Assembly (NCBI RefSeq): GCF_040290245.1
Contig: NZ_PSMQ01000030.1
Location: 1 to 20,074, forward strand
Length of the DNA stretch: 20,074 nucleotides
Direction: 5' to 3'
DNA from: Thermus_A sp040290245
GTDB lineage: Bacteria; Deinococcota; Deinococci; Deinococcales; Thermaceae
Under the pieces are notes generated by a model, which did not search any database, was not told the origin of the DNA, and was given only the letters and a program-made list of their open reading frames with translations. Positions 7,309-14,734 of this stretch are shown one piece after another. The position numbers and the translations under genes are program-made. Each line of letters starts with the position of its first letter. The first letter of the stretch is position 1.

Positions 7309-8326
7309 GGGCGAACTGTTTGGCGCTCCTCCCGCTGTAGCCCCGGTTTTGGGCGAAGCGGAGGGCTTCCCTTTTTTCCTCCTCCTCGAGGGGCCTTCCC
7401 AGGTGGTGCTCCACGGCCTTCAGGTAAAGGGCCTGGTCAAAGGGGGGGAAGGTGAGGACGAGGCCAAACCGGTCGGCCAGGGCCAGGGTGTCCTGGAGGG
7501 CGTCCCAAAGTGTGGGGTCTGCGCCCGGCAGGGGGTTTTCCGGCAAGTGTTCCACCAGGTGGCGGCGGTTGGAGGTGGCCAGGAGGAGGGTGTTTTCCGG
7601 TGGTGCGATGAGGGAGCCTTCCAGGAGGGCCTTCAAGGCGTGGAAAAGGGTGTCTTTGGGATCCAGGGAAAGGTCGTCCAGGAAGAGGACAAACCGGCCA
7701 GGCAGGGGGGCCAGGGTTTCCAGAAGGGCTTCGAGGGCTTTCCCTTCCCTCAGCTCCACCTCGATGAGGCTCAGGCCCTCGAGGTGGAGAAGGCTCCGGG
7801 CCAGGGTGGACTTGCCCGTCCCCCGGGCCCCGTAAAGGAGGGTGTGCAGGGCAGGCTTTCCAGCCAGGAACCGCCGGATATTCCTCTCCAAGGCCGCCAT
7901 CTGGGCCTCATACCCCACGAGCTCCTCCCGGGGGGGCAGGTTGGGGCGGAGGATCGGCCTGAGCTCCCCATCAAACCGAAAGGCCCGGTACAGGGCAAAG
8001 GGGTAGGGGCCAAAGCGCCGGTAGGCCTCCAAAAGGGCCTCCGCCCGGCTTTCCTCCACCGCCTTTAGGACCGCCTTTTCCGCCTCCGTAGCCGGCCGGT
8101 TGCCCAAAGGGCCCAAGGGATGGGTCTTGCGCTTTTCCTCAAGCCATTTTTGAAATCGGGGGAGCTCCCCCTGGACAAGCCCCAAGAGGCCTGGGGGGGT
8201 CTCGAGGGCCTTTTTCGCCCAGGGGGCCTTCAGGAGGGCCTGGACCAGGGCGTAGCCCCAGGGTTCCCCGTGGGGGAGGTCAAGGGAAAGGAGATCGAGA
8301 GGGGTGTTGGGAAGCGCGGGATCCAT
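7295..8326 (-). CDS. DUF815-type P-loop ATPase, function unknown
   Basis: A predicted AAA-type ATPase resembling the DUF815/COG2607 family, whose cellular role is not established. It has 343 residues from ATG 8326. Residues 1-130 are helical and family-specific, with a region before the nucleotide domain reading LPPREELVGYEAQM. Walker A GARGTGKST is at about 166-174, Walker B VLFLDDLS at about 213-220, a sensor-1-like ATSNRRHLV at about 250, and a C-terminal NRGYSGRSAKQFA typical of the family. ATG 8326 is preferred; a TTG at 8344 would add six residues, and neither has a good ribosome site. The gene lies downstream of tRNA-Lys and its terminator-like hairpin, so it may have its own weak promoter or depend on read-through. 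It overlaps the end of pyrG by 14 bases tail-to-tail. Assignment is by motif pattern; confidence in the ATPase fold is high, in the family moderate. Confidence 0.88.
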   Translation of the reverse strand: MDPALPNTPLDLLSLDLPHGEPWGYALVQALLKAPWAKKALETPPGLLGLVQGELPRFQKWLEEKRKTHPLGPLGNRPATEAEKAVLKAVEESRAEALLEAYRRFGPYPFALYRAFRFDGELRPILRPNLPPREELVGYEAQMAALERNIRRFLAGKPALHTLLYGARGTGKSTLARSLLHLEGLSLIEVELREGKALEALLETLAPLPGRFVLFLDDLSLDPKDTLFHALKALLEGSLIAPPENTLLLATSNRRHLVEHLPENPLPGADPTLWDALQDTLALADRFGLVLTFPPFDQALYLKAVEHHLGRPLEEEEKREALRFAQNRGYSGRSAKQFALSLG

Positions 8327-8343
8327 GCCCGAGGTTGTAGGCA

Positions 8344-8367
8344 AAGGCCCCGCCCGGAAGGGCGGGG
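8344..8367 (-). terminator. Terminator hairpin after tRNA-Lys
   Basis: A perfect eight-base-pair GC stem, CCCCGCCC with GGGCGGGG (8348-8355 and 8360-8367), closes a four-base loop and is followed on the minus strand by CCTTTG. It lies five bases past the tRNA CCA end. The T tract is short, so termination may be partial, leaving read-through into the ATPase gene. Confidence 0.6.
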
Positions 8368-8371
8368 AAGG

Positions 8372-8447
8372 TGGTGGGCCGCACAGGACTCGAACCTGTA
8401 ACCCACCGATTAAGAGTCGGTTGCTCTACCGGTTGAGCTAGCGGCCC
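8372..8447 (-). tRNA. tRNA-Lys (anticodon CTT)
   Basis: A 76-base tRNA with encoded CCA. Acceptor stem GGGCCGC pairs with GCGGCCC; the D-arm has GCTC/GAGC; anticodon stem ACCGA/TCGGT encloses loop CTCTTAA, giving anticodon CTT for AAG; the T-arm is ACAGG-TTCGAGT-CCTGT; discriminator base A. AAG is the dominant Lys codon in this window. It has its own promoter. Confidence 0.97.
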
Positions 8448-8461
8448 AAACGCCAAAAATG

Positions 8462-8490
8462 AGTCTAAGCGCTTTCTTCTCGATTGTCAA
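8462..8490 (-). promoter_or_regulatory. Promoter of tRNA-Lys
   Basis: Minus strand: perfect -35 TTGACA (8485-8490), 17-base spacer, -10 TAGACT (8462-8467). The start is predicted near 8455, eight bases before the tRNA. The TGA inside the -35 box is the mutM stop codon. Confidence 0.85.
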
Positions 8491-9296
8491 GCCTGGCAGC
8501 GCGGGCAGAAGTGGGTGCTCCGCCCTCCCAGCCTCACCCGCAGGATGGGCGCGCCGCACCGGGGACAGGGCTTTCCGGCGCGGCCGTAGACCTGGTGCTG
8601 GGTCTGGTAGGCTCCGGCCTCCCCGTCTGGCTGCCTATAGGTCCTGTCTTGTAGCGTGGAGCCTCCAAGCCGAATGGCCTCCTCCAATACTTCCCGGATA
8701 GCCCTAAAAAGCCTCTGGGCCTCTTCCTGGCTCAGAGTGTGGGCCGGCCGATCCGGGCGGAGGCCCGCTTGGAAGAGGACCTCGTCCGCGTAAATATTCC
8801 CAAGCCCGGCCACCACCTCCTGGGAAAGGAGAAGGGGTTTGAGAAGGGCCTTCCGCCTCAAATCTTTTAGAAATCTATCCAGAGTGAAGAGTTCAGAGAG
8901 GGGTTCGGGGCCCATGCGCTGGAGGAGGGGGATCTCCCGATAGTTCCCCTGCTCCACCACCCAGATTCTTCCGAATCGGCGGGGATCGGTGAAGTAGAGG
9001 GGGGTCTTCCCAAAGCGAAAGACCACCCGGGTGTGAGGGGGTTCCTCTTTTCGGGAAGCACCCTGGGGCCAAAGAAGGAACCCCCCAGTCATTCCCAGGT
9101 GTAGGACAAGTTCATGCCGCTCCAGTTGGAAAAGGAGGTACTTCCCCCGCCTGAAGAGGTCCAGGACCCTTTGGCCCTCCGCCGTGTCCGTTCCCCTGTA
9201 CCGGCCGGGATCCCGGTGGGAGAGGAAAAGCCTTTGGCCCACCACCAGGGGGTAGAGTTTCCTGCGAGTGACCTCCACCTCGGGGAGCTCGGGCAT
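8487..9296 (-). CDS. mutM: Formamidopyrimidine-DNA glycosylase (Fpg/MutM)
   Basis: Bifunctional base-excision repair enzyme that removes 8-oxoguanine and formamidopyrimidines and nicks the abasic site. It has 269 residues, family-typical. Catalytic Pro2 and Glu3 are in MPELPEVE; the conserved lysine is in FRRGKYLLF; the helix-two-turn-helix region has GLGNIYADEVLF; the C-terminal zinc finger has Cys244, Cys247, Cys264 and Cys267 (CPRC...FCPRC). All key residues are present. The ATG directly follows the thioesterase TGA with no spacer, so it probably depends on translation of the upstream gene. The stop codon lies inside the -35 box of the tRNA-Lys promoter. Third gene of the dehydratase-thioesterase-mutM run. 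Confidence 0.98.
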   Translation of the reverse strand: MPELPEVEVTRRKLYPLVVGQRLFLSHRDPGRYRGTDTAEGQRVLDLFRRGKYLLFQLERHELVLHLGMTGGFLLWPQGASRKEEPPHTRVVFRFGKTPLYFTDPRRFGRIWVVEQGNYREIPLLQRMGPEPLSELFTLDRFLKDLRRKALLKPLLLSQEVVAGLGNIYADEVLFQAGLRPDRPAHTLSQEEAQRLFRAIREVLEEAIRLGGSTLQDRTYRQPDGEAGAYQTQHQVYGRAGKPCPRCGAPILRVRLGGRSTHFCPRCQA

Positions 9297-9653
9297 TCAG
9301 TCCACCGGTACGGGCTCACCCTTCTCGTTCACGGCCACGTAGGTGAGCTGGCCATGCGTGGCCAAGACGCGTTCCTCCCCCCCGAAGCGCTCCTTGTAAA
9401 CCTCCACCTCCACGGTCAAGGAGGTGCGCCCCACCCGGACCACCCTGGCCACCACCTCCAAAAGGTCCCCGCTTTTGATGGGCACTTTGAACTCTACGCT
9501 CCCCACCGCCACGGTCACCACGGGTTTTCGCGCCCGGCGGGCGGCGGCGTAGGAGCCCACCTTGTCCATGAGGCCAAGCACAAACCCCCCGAAGGCCGCC
9601 CCCAGGGGGTTGGTGTGTTCGGGAAAGACGAGCTCGAGGGTCCGTGCCTCCAC
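9297..9653 (-). CDS. Hotdog-fold acyl-CoA thioesterase (YciA/BFIT-like)
   Basis: A 118-residue single hotdog domain. The motif HTNPLGAAFGGFVLGLMD (13-30), with Asn15 and Asp30, is the active-site signature of the YciA/BFIT acyl-CoA thioesterases, which hydrolyse acyl-CoA to free acid and CoA, usually as a hexamer. Later strands VEFKVPIKSGDLLEVVARVVRVGRTSLTVEV fit the fold. Substrate chain length cannot be told from sequence. GTG 9653 is the start that gives the normal N-terminus; the upstream dehydratase stop is six bases away. It abuts mutM (TGA then ATG). YciA is a possible name, but I do not assign it. Confidence 0.9.
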   Translation of the reverse strand: MEARTLELVFPEHTNPLGAAFGGFVLGLMDKVGSYAAARRARKPVVTVAVGSVEFKVPIKSGDLLEVVARVVRVGRTSLTVEVEVYKERFGGEERVLATHGQLTYVAVNEKGEPVPVD

Positions 9654-9659
9654 GAGAAG

Positions 9660-9899
9660 CTACTCTACCAGCTTGTCCGTGAGGCGGGCCATCTCCAGGT
9701 CCTTGTCCGTCACGCCCCCTTGGGAGTGGGTCCACCACTCCACCGTAACCCGGCCCCACTCCACCACAAGCCGCGGGTGGTGGTTCTTTTCCTCCGCCAA
9801 AGCGCCCACCCGGTTCGCGAAGGCCAAGGCCTCCTGAAAGTTGGGGAAGCGAAAGGTCTTCCTCAGGCGAGGAGGGTTTTCCGCCCGTTCCCAGTCCAT
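9660..9899 (-). CDS. Pterin-4a-carbinolamine dehydratase (4a-hydroxytetrahydrobiopterin dehydratase)
   Basis: A small enzyme of 79 residues that dehydrates 4a-hydroxytetrahydropterin. The signature EEKNHHP (His40, His41, Pro42) followed by VTVEWWTHSQGGVT (Thr57, His58) and a C-terminal Asp-containing helix is the PCD/PhhB active site. Family members are about 80-110 residues, so this is a short but complete form. The true start is ATG 9899; the open frame extends upstream, but only through tRNA-fMet and its terminator. No ribosome site precedes the ATG, and TACCAT lies six bases before it, which suggests a leaderless message. No aromatic amino acid hydroxylase gene is in the window. In many bacteria stand-alone PCD proteins are linked to molybdopterin metabolism instead; that cannot be decided here. 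Confidence 0.93.
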   Translation of the reverse strand: MDWERAENPPRLRKTFRFPNFQEALAFANRVGALAEEKNHHPRLVVEWGRVTVEWWTHSQGGVTDKDLEMARLTDKLVE

Positions 9900-9905
9900 A
9901 GGTTT

Positions 9906-9911
9906 ATGGTA
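9906..9911 (-). promoter_or_regulatory. Possible -10 box for a leaderless dehydratase transcript
   Basis: Minus strand TACCAT fits TAnnnT and ends six bases before ATG 9899. It overlaps the last T of the tRNA-fMet terminator tract. No convincing -35 box is seen, so strength is uncertain. Confidence 0.35.
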
Positions 9912-9945
9912 AAGCAAAGCCCCCAGGCGGTTGGTGCCTAGGGGC
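9911..9945 (-). terminator. Intrinsic terminator of tRNA-fMet
   Basis: Minus strand: GCCCCTAGGC (9936-9945) pairs with GCCTGGGGGC (9919-9928) over ten positions including one G-T wobble, seven-base loop, then TTTGCTTT (9911-9918). It starts seven bases after the tRNA 3' end. Confidence 0.8.
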
Positions 9946-9952
9946 AGGGTTC

Positions 9953-10029
<77 letters not shown>

Positions 10030-10041
10030 TCGCCACCCTCA

Positions 10042-10070
10042 ACTATACCCGGGGGCAGGACGTGTGTCAA
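10042..10070 (-). promoter_or_regulatory. Promoter of tRNA-fMet
   Basis: Minus strand: perfect -35 TTGACA (10065-10070), 17-base spacer, -10 TATAGT (10042-10047). The start is predicted near 10035, a few bases before the tRNA. It lies back-to-back with the gltB promoter. Confidence 0.9.
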
Positions 10071-10083
10071 GGGGGACAAGCTC

Positions 10084-10112
10084 TTGACCCTTTGCCCTTT
10101 GGAACGTATAAT
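10084..10112 (+). promoter_or_regulatory. Promoter of gltB
   Basis: -35 TTGACC (10084-10089), 17-base spacer, consensus -10 TATAAT (10107-10112). The start is predicted at about 10119, giving a leader of about 48 bases. The -35 boxes of this and the tRNA-fMet promoter form an inverted repeat (GTCAAG and CTTGAC, 11 bases apart). Confidence 0.9.
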
Positions 10113-10118
10113 TCTGAG

Positions 10119-10136
10119 AACGATGTGCATATCGTT
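10119..10136 (+). promoter_or_regulatory. Operator-like palindrome or 5' hairpin at the gltB transcript start
   Basis: AACGATGTGCATATCGTT is an 18-base palindrome matching in eight of nine half-site positions. It begins at the predicted first transcribed base. As DNA it is well placed for a dimeric repressor to block gltB; as RNA it could fold to a six-base-pair stem at the extreme 5' end. I do not recognise the half-site as that of a known regulator. Confidence 0.5.
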
Positions 10137-10166
10137 GAGCTAAATCCCCCAAAGGAGACGCCGAAG

Positions 10167-13100
10167 ATGTTTAGACAAGCCTACCCGGAGATTCCCCTAG
10201 GGAGCGATGCCTGCGGCATCATCGCCGTGATTGAGAAGGAGGGCAGGCCCACGCACAGAAACGTCCTCAGGACGCTGGAGAGCCTCTACCGGATGGCGCA
10301 CCGGGCGGGGGTCATCAAAGGGGAAGGCGACGGGACGGGCATACAGACCGATATCCCCCGGGAGCTTTGGGCCAACTTCCTCGAGGAAAAACGGCTGGAT
10401 CCCGCCTTGGCTTTCAACCCCCGGTTTTTCGTGGGGCATTTCTTCCTACCCAAAAGCGAGGCGGGCCGGATGGGGGAATTAATGGATCTATTACAGGAAG
10501 ATGGGCGAAAGCTGGGTATCCACCTCCTCATGCACCGTCTCCCCGAGGTCAACAGCCTGGCCCTGGGCCCGGTGGGCCGCCGCACCGAGCCCCTTTTCCT
10601 CCAGCTGGCAGGGCTTTCCCCGGACGGGGATGCCCCCCTTTGGGAGCTGGGGCTTCGCCTCGAGGCCCGCTTCCCCGTCCACGTGGTCTCCCTTTCCACC
10701 GCCACCGTGGTCTACAAGGTCCGGGGCGCGGCGGAGGTCCTTAGACGGTACTACCCCGAGCTTTCCCACCCGCTTTTCAAATCCACCCTTACCCTCGGGC
10801 ACAACCGCTATTCCACCAACACCCTCTCCACCTTTGAGCAGGTCCAGCCCTTTGGGCTTTTGGGCCACAACGGCGAGATCAACACCATTGAGCGCCTGAG
10901 GCGGGAGATGGACTTTTTGGGGATCCCCAGAACGGGGGGTTCGGACTCCCAGGACCTGAACCGGATGCTGGAGGGGCTCATCTACCGGTATGGCCTCTCC
11001 CTCCCCGAGGCGGTGGATCTGGTCTTCCCCCCGGTTTTGGGGGAGGTGAAGGCCTACCCGGAGGAGCTTCAGGACCTCTACCTGGCCCTGCGCCAGCGCC
11101 TTGGCCCCCTGGCCCAGGGCCCCGCCGCCCTGGTGAGCCGCCACCGGGAGGAGGCTGTCTTTGGGACCGATGCCATGGGGCTGAGGCCGCTCTGGTTCGT
11201 AGAGACCCCGGATGAGTATGTCTTCACCTCGGAACGGGGCGTCTTCAGCGCGGAAGAGTTCGCCGCCGAGCCCAAGCCCCTGGCCCCGGGGGAGAGGATG
11301 GGGGTGCGGCTTACCCCCGAAGGGGCCCGCCTTGTGCCCTTCCACCGCCACCAGCGCCTGGTGTACGAGCGGATCTCGGCCCGCACCCCGGTCGCCGGGT
11401 ACCGCCGTCACCTTCAAGGCCCCCTTTGGGAGGCCCCGGCCCCTCTCGAGGGGGGGAGTGAGGCCTCTCCTTTAGGGGAGCGGCCGGGCGCCGAGGAGAG
11501 GCCTGCCCCGCCCTCCCTTGGCCTCGAGCGGGCCTTTGGGTTTGACCGGTGGGACCAGGCCTACCTCGAGGCCTTGGTCAAGACCGGGAACGAGCCCGTG
11601 GGCTCCTTGGGGTACGACGGCCCCCTGGCGGCCTTGAACCCGGAAAAGCCCAACCTCTCCGAGTTCTTTAAGGAGACGGTGGCCGTGGTCACCAACCCGG
11701 CCATCGACCGGGAGCGGGAGATCGAGCACTTCTCCACCCGGGTCATCCTCGGCAGAAGGCCCCTGCCGAACGGCCAGGGGGCGGGGCGGGTCGAGGAGCT
11801 CCTCGTCCCCATCGTTTTAGAGCGGGAGCCCGCCTTGGCACGGGCCATGGGCACCTTGACCCTTTCCGAGGTCCTGTCCCGGTTCAAAACCCGGGTTCTC
11901 GTCCCCCGCTTCAGCGTGGAGGAGGGGCTTCTTGCCGGGCTTAAGCGCCTGGAGGAGGAGGCCGTCCGCGCCGTGGAGGAAGGGGCGGAGGTCCTCATCC
12001 TCTCGGACCGGGAGGCCTTCGTGGGCGGGGTCTGGATCGATATCGCCCTGGCCCTGGCGGCGGTGGAGCGGACCCTCAGGAGGCGGGACGCGGAAGGGGT
12101 GGCCCTGAGGCGCAGGACCTCCGTCCTCGTGCACTCAGGGGGGGTGAGGAACCTTCACGACCTCGCCTTCCTCCTGGGCCTGGGGGCGGATGCCGTGGCC
12201 CCCTGGCTTATGGAGGAGAAGGCCTTGGCCCTGGAGGGGCGGACTGGGCTTGCCAACCTCCTGGAGGCCCTCAGGAAGGGCCTGGAGAAGGTTATCTCTA
12301 CCATGGGCATCCACGAGCTCCGGGGCTACGGCAAGATCTTTTCTAGCCTGGGCCTGAAGCCGGAACTTGCGGAGTACTTTGGGACCCGAAACTTCTACGC
12401 CTCGGAAGAGGCGGGCTACGGCTTTTTTGAGCTGGAGCGGACCCTCCTCGAGCGGGAAGGGTTTTTCCGGGCGGAGAAGGTTCCCCCAGCCAAGGACTTC
12501 CGCTTTAACCCCAGGGTCTACAAGGCCGCCCAGGAGGTGAGCTCCGGCCAGGCCCCCTACAGCCACTTCCAGGAGAAGGTCCGGTCTTTGGAACGGGAAA
12601 GCCCCGTGGCGGCAAGGCAGCTTCTAGAGGTCCGCTTCCCGGAGAAAAGCCCCGTCTCCCCCGAGGAGGTGGACCTCTCCGTGGGGGGGCATTCGCTGCC
12701 CTTCGTCATCAGCGCCATGAGCTTTGGCTCCCAGGGGGAGGCGGCCTTCCGCGCCTACGCCGAGGCGGCCAAGCGGCTCAACATGCTGGCCATCAACGGG
12801 GAAGGCGGGGAGATCCCCGACATGCTGGGCAAATACACCCACTGGCGGGGCCAGCAGGTGGCCTCGGGCCGGTTTGGGGTTCACGCCTATATGCTCAACT
12901 CCGCCAGCGTCATCGAGATCAAGATCGGCCAGGGGGCCAAACCGGGGGAAGGGGGGCACCTGCCTGGAAAAAAGGTCTCGGCCAAGGTGGCCGCCGCCCG
13001 GAACGCGGTCCCCGGGGTGGACCTGATCAGCCCCTCCAACAACCACGACCTCTACTCCATCGAGGACCTGGCCCAGCTCATCGAGGAGCTCAAGACCGTG

Positions 13101-14663
13101 AACCCCAAGGCCAAGGTCTCGGTCAAGGTCCCCGTCATCCCTGGCATCGGGACGATCGCGGTGGGGATTGCCAAGGCGGGCGCGGATATCCTCACCCTCT
13201 CCGGGTTTGAGGGCGGGACAGGGGCGGCCAGGCTCCACGCCCTGAAGTACGCGGGGCTTCCCGTGGAGCTTGGGGTGCGCCGGGCCCACCGGGCCCTGGT
13301 GCGGGCGGGCCTGCGCGACCGGGTGGAGATCTGGGCCGACGGGGGGCTCAAGACCGCCTATGACGTGCTCCGCATGGTCCTTCTGGGCGCGGACCGGGTG
13401 GGCATGGCCACCATGGCCATGGTGGCCATCGGGTGCACCATCTGCCGGGGCTGCCAGCTGGACACCTGCCACGTGGGCATCACCACCCAGATCGAGACCC
13501 TGGAGCAGGCCCTGGCGCATGGCCTGAAGCGCTTTGTGCCCCAGGAGACCGATCGAGCGGTGGAGCAGCTCGTCCGCTTCTTTGAGGCCAAGGCCGAGGC
13601 CTTGAGGGAGCTGGTGGCCAACCTGGGGTACACCTCGCTCCGGGAGCTCCGGGGGCGAAGCGATCTCCTTTACCAGCGGGACCACCTCGAGGCTTTGGAC
13701 CTCTCCTACTTCTTCCTTCCCGTGGAGCCGCCGGACTGGCTACAGGACGAGTCCGCTTATATCCTCCGCAAGCCCCTCAACCAGCTCACCCGCACCGTCA
13801 CCGAGGTGGTCATGGGGGCTTACCAGGAAGGAGGGAGGCGGCTCCGCTTCCAGGAGGGGCCGGTCAGCTCCACCGACCGCGCCTTGGGCACCCACCTGGC
13901 AGGGGAGATGGCCCGCAGGCGCCTGTACGGCAAGGGGTTTGACGCGGAGGTCCGCCTCCACTTCGATGCGGGGAGCGTCGCGGGCAACGGCCTGGCCGCC
14001 TTCAACGTGGAGGGCCTCGAGGTCCTGGTGGAAGGGGGGGCGCAGGACGGGGTGGCCAAGGGGGCCTTTGGAGGACGGGTGGCCATCCTGAAGGGCCGGA
14101 ACCCCTTCGGGGCCTATGTGGACGGTTCGGTGGGGAAGAGTTTCGCCTACGGGGCCATCGGGGGCCTCCTCATCGTGGAGGGGGTGGCGGACAGCCGGTT
14201 CTGCATCCGGCTTTCCGGGGCGGATGTCGTTTTGGGAGGTGAACCGGAAAGGCCCCTCCAGGACGAGCTTGGGAACCTGGCTGCCCGGGCGCAGGCCAAG
14301 GGATTTGCCTTTGAGTACATGACCCGGGGACGGGCCCTTGTTCTGGGAGACCCAGGTCCTTGGATTTGTTCCGGGATGACTGGAGGGCGGGTCTACCTCC
14401 GCCACTGGCCAGAGATGGGCCTTACGGAGGAAGCGATGAAGCGGCGGCTGGCCAAGGGGGCCAAGGTGGTGGTCCGGCCCCTGGATGCCCGGGGCCTCGC
14501 GGATGTGGAGGAGCTCCTTTCCGCCTATATCGCGGTCTTGAAGGAGGCCAAGCGGGAGGAGAAGGCGAGGCGGATGGAAAAACTCTTGGAGGATCCTGCG
14601 GCCCACTTCCGCATGGTGGAGCCCGTGAACCAGCAGGTGGACCAAGGGGTTAGCACGGAATAG
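10167..14663 (+). CDS. gltB: Glutamate synthase large subunit (GOGAT, GltB)
   Basis: Transfers the amide of glutamine to 2-oxoglutarate to give two glutamates. It has 1498 residues, the normal length. ATG 10167 is chosen for the ribosome site AAAGGAGA at 10151-10158. The first 15 residues look like the propeptide that is removed to expose the nucleophile Cys16 (ACGIIAVIEKEG). Order: class II glutaminase domain about 16-430; central domain about 480-790, starting around TGNEPVGSLGYD; FMN/synthase domain about 800-1230, with VISAMSFGSQG and LSGFEGGTGAARL; 3Fe-4S cysteines Cys1090, Cys1096 and Cys1101 (an extra Cys1093 lies between); and the GXGXG beta-helix about 1250-1480. No gltD (NADPH subunit) is adjacent, so the electron donor is uncertain: a GltD encoded elsewhere or ferredoxin. 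It is alone behind a strong promoter with a palindrome. A Pro/Gly/Glu-rich linker sits at about residues 420-450. Confidence 0.97.
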   Translation: MFRQAYPEIPLGSDACGIIAVIEKEGRPTHRNVLRTLESLYRMAHRAGVIKGEGDGTGIQTDIPRELWANFLEEKRLDPALAFNPRFFVGHFFLPKSEAGRMGELMDLLQEDGRKLGIHLLMHRLPEVNSLALGPVGRRTEPLFLQLAGLSPDGDAPLWELGLRLEARFPVHVVSLSTATVVYKVRGAAEVLRRYYPELSHPLFKSTLTLGHNRYSTNTLSTFEQVQPFGLLGHNGEINTIERLRREMDFLGIPRTGGSDSQDLNRMLEGLIYRYGLSLPEAVDLVFPPVLGEVKAYPEELQDLYLALRQRLGPLAQGPAALVSRHREEAVFGTDAMGLRPLWFVETPDEYVFTSERGVFSAEEFAAEPKPLAPGERMGVRLTPEGARLVPFHRHQRLVYERISARTPVAGYRRHLQGPLWEAPAPLEGGSEASPLGERPGAEERPAPPSLGLERAFGFDRWDQAYLEALVKTGNEPVGSLGYDGPLAALNPEKPNLSEFFKETVAVVTNPAIDREREIEHFSTRVILGRRPLPNGQGAGRVEELLVPIVLEREPALARAMGTLTLSEVLSRFKTRVLVPRFSVEEGLLAGLKRLEEEAVRAVEEGAEVLILSDREAFVGGVWIDIALALAAVERTLRRRDAEGVALRRRTSVLVHSGGVRNLHDLAFLLGLGADAVAPWLMEEKALALEGRTGLANLLEALRKGLEKVISTMGIHELRGYGKIFSSLGLKPELAEYFGTRNFYASEEAGYGFFELERTLLEREGFFRAEKVPPAKDFRFNPRVYKAAQEVSSGQAPYSHFQEKVRSLERESPVAARQLLEVRFPEKSPVSPEEVDLSVGGHSLPFVISAMSFGSQGEAAFRAYAEAAKRLNMLAINGEGGEIPDMLGKYTHWRGQQVASGRFGVHAYMLNSASVIEIKIGQGAKPGEGGHLPGKKVSAKVAAARNAVPGVDLISPSNNHDLYSIEDLAQLIEELKTVNPKAKVSVKVPVIPGIGTIAVGIAKAGADILTLSGFEGGTGAARLHALKYAGLPVELGVRRAHRALVRAGLRDRVEIWADGGLKTAYDVLRMVLLGADRVGMATMAMVAIGCTICRGCQLDTCHVGITTQIETLEQALAHGLKRFVPQETDRAVEQLVRFFEAKAEALRELVANLGYTSLRELRGRSDLLYQRDHLEALDLSYFFLPVEPPDWLQDESAYILRKPLNQLTRTVTEVVMGAYQEGGRRLRFQEGPVSSTDRALGTHLAGEMARRRLYGKGFDAEVRLHFDAGSVAGNGLAAFNVEGLEVLVEGGAQDGVAKGAFGGRVAILKGRNPFGAYVDGSVGKSFAYGAIGGLLIVEGVADSRFCIRLSGADVVLGGEPERPLQDELGNLAARAQAKGFAFEYMTRGRALVLGDPGPWICSGMTGGRVYLRHWPEMGLTEEAMKRRLAKGAKVVVRPLDARGLADVEELLSAYIAVLKEAKREEKARRMEKLLEDPAAHFRMVEPVNQQVDQGVSTE

Positions 14664-14680
14664 TCCACTCATTCCGCGGA

Positions 14681-14734
14681 CACCCCGGGGTGCTTGGAGG
14701 AGCCAAGGTGCTGCGCCGGTTCTGCTGAAGCCGG
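14681..14734 (+). other. Structured intergenic leader between gltB and the HAD gene
   Basis: Three foldable elements lie in 54 bases: the perfect palindrome CACCCCGGGGTG (14681-14692), CTTGG-AGGAG-CCAAG with a Shine-Dalgarno-like loop (14693-14707), and CCGGTTC-TGCT-GAAGCCGG with one bulge (14716-14734). A GTG at 14708 follows the SD-like loop but is closed by TGA after six codons. In the same frame ATG 14738 runs 16 codons to a TGA overlapping the HAD start by four bases. The rest of the 121-base gap shows no clear promoter or terminator. Confidence 0.35.

Noticed and set aside
14681..14692. CACCCCGGGGTG as the gltB terminator.
   Set aside because: It has no loop room as a single stem and no T tract follows on either strand.
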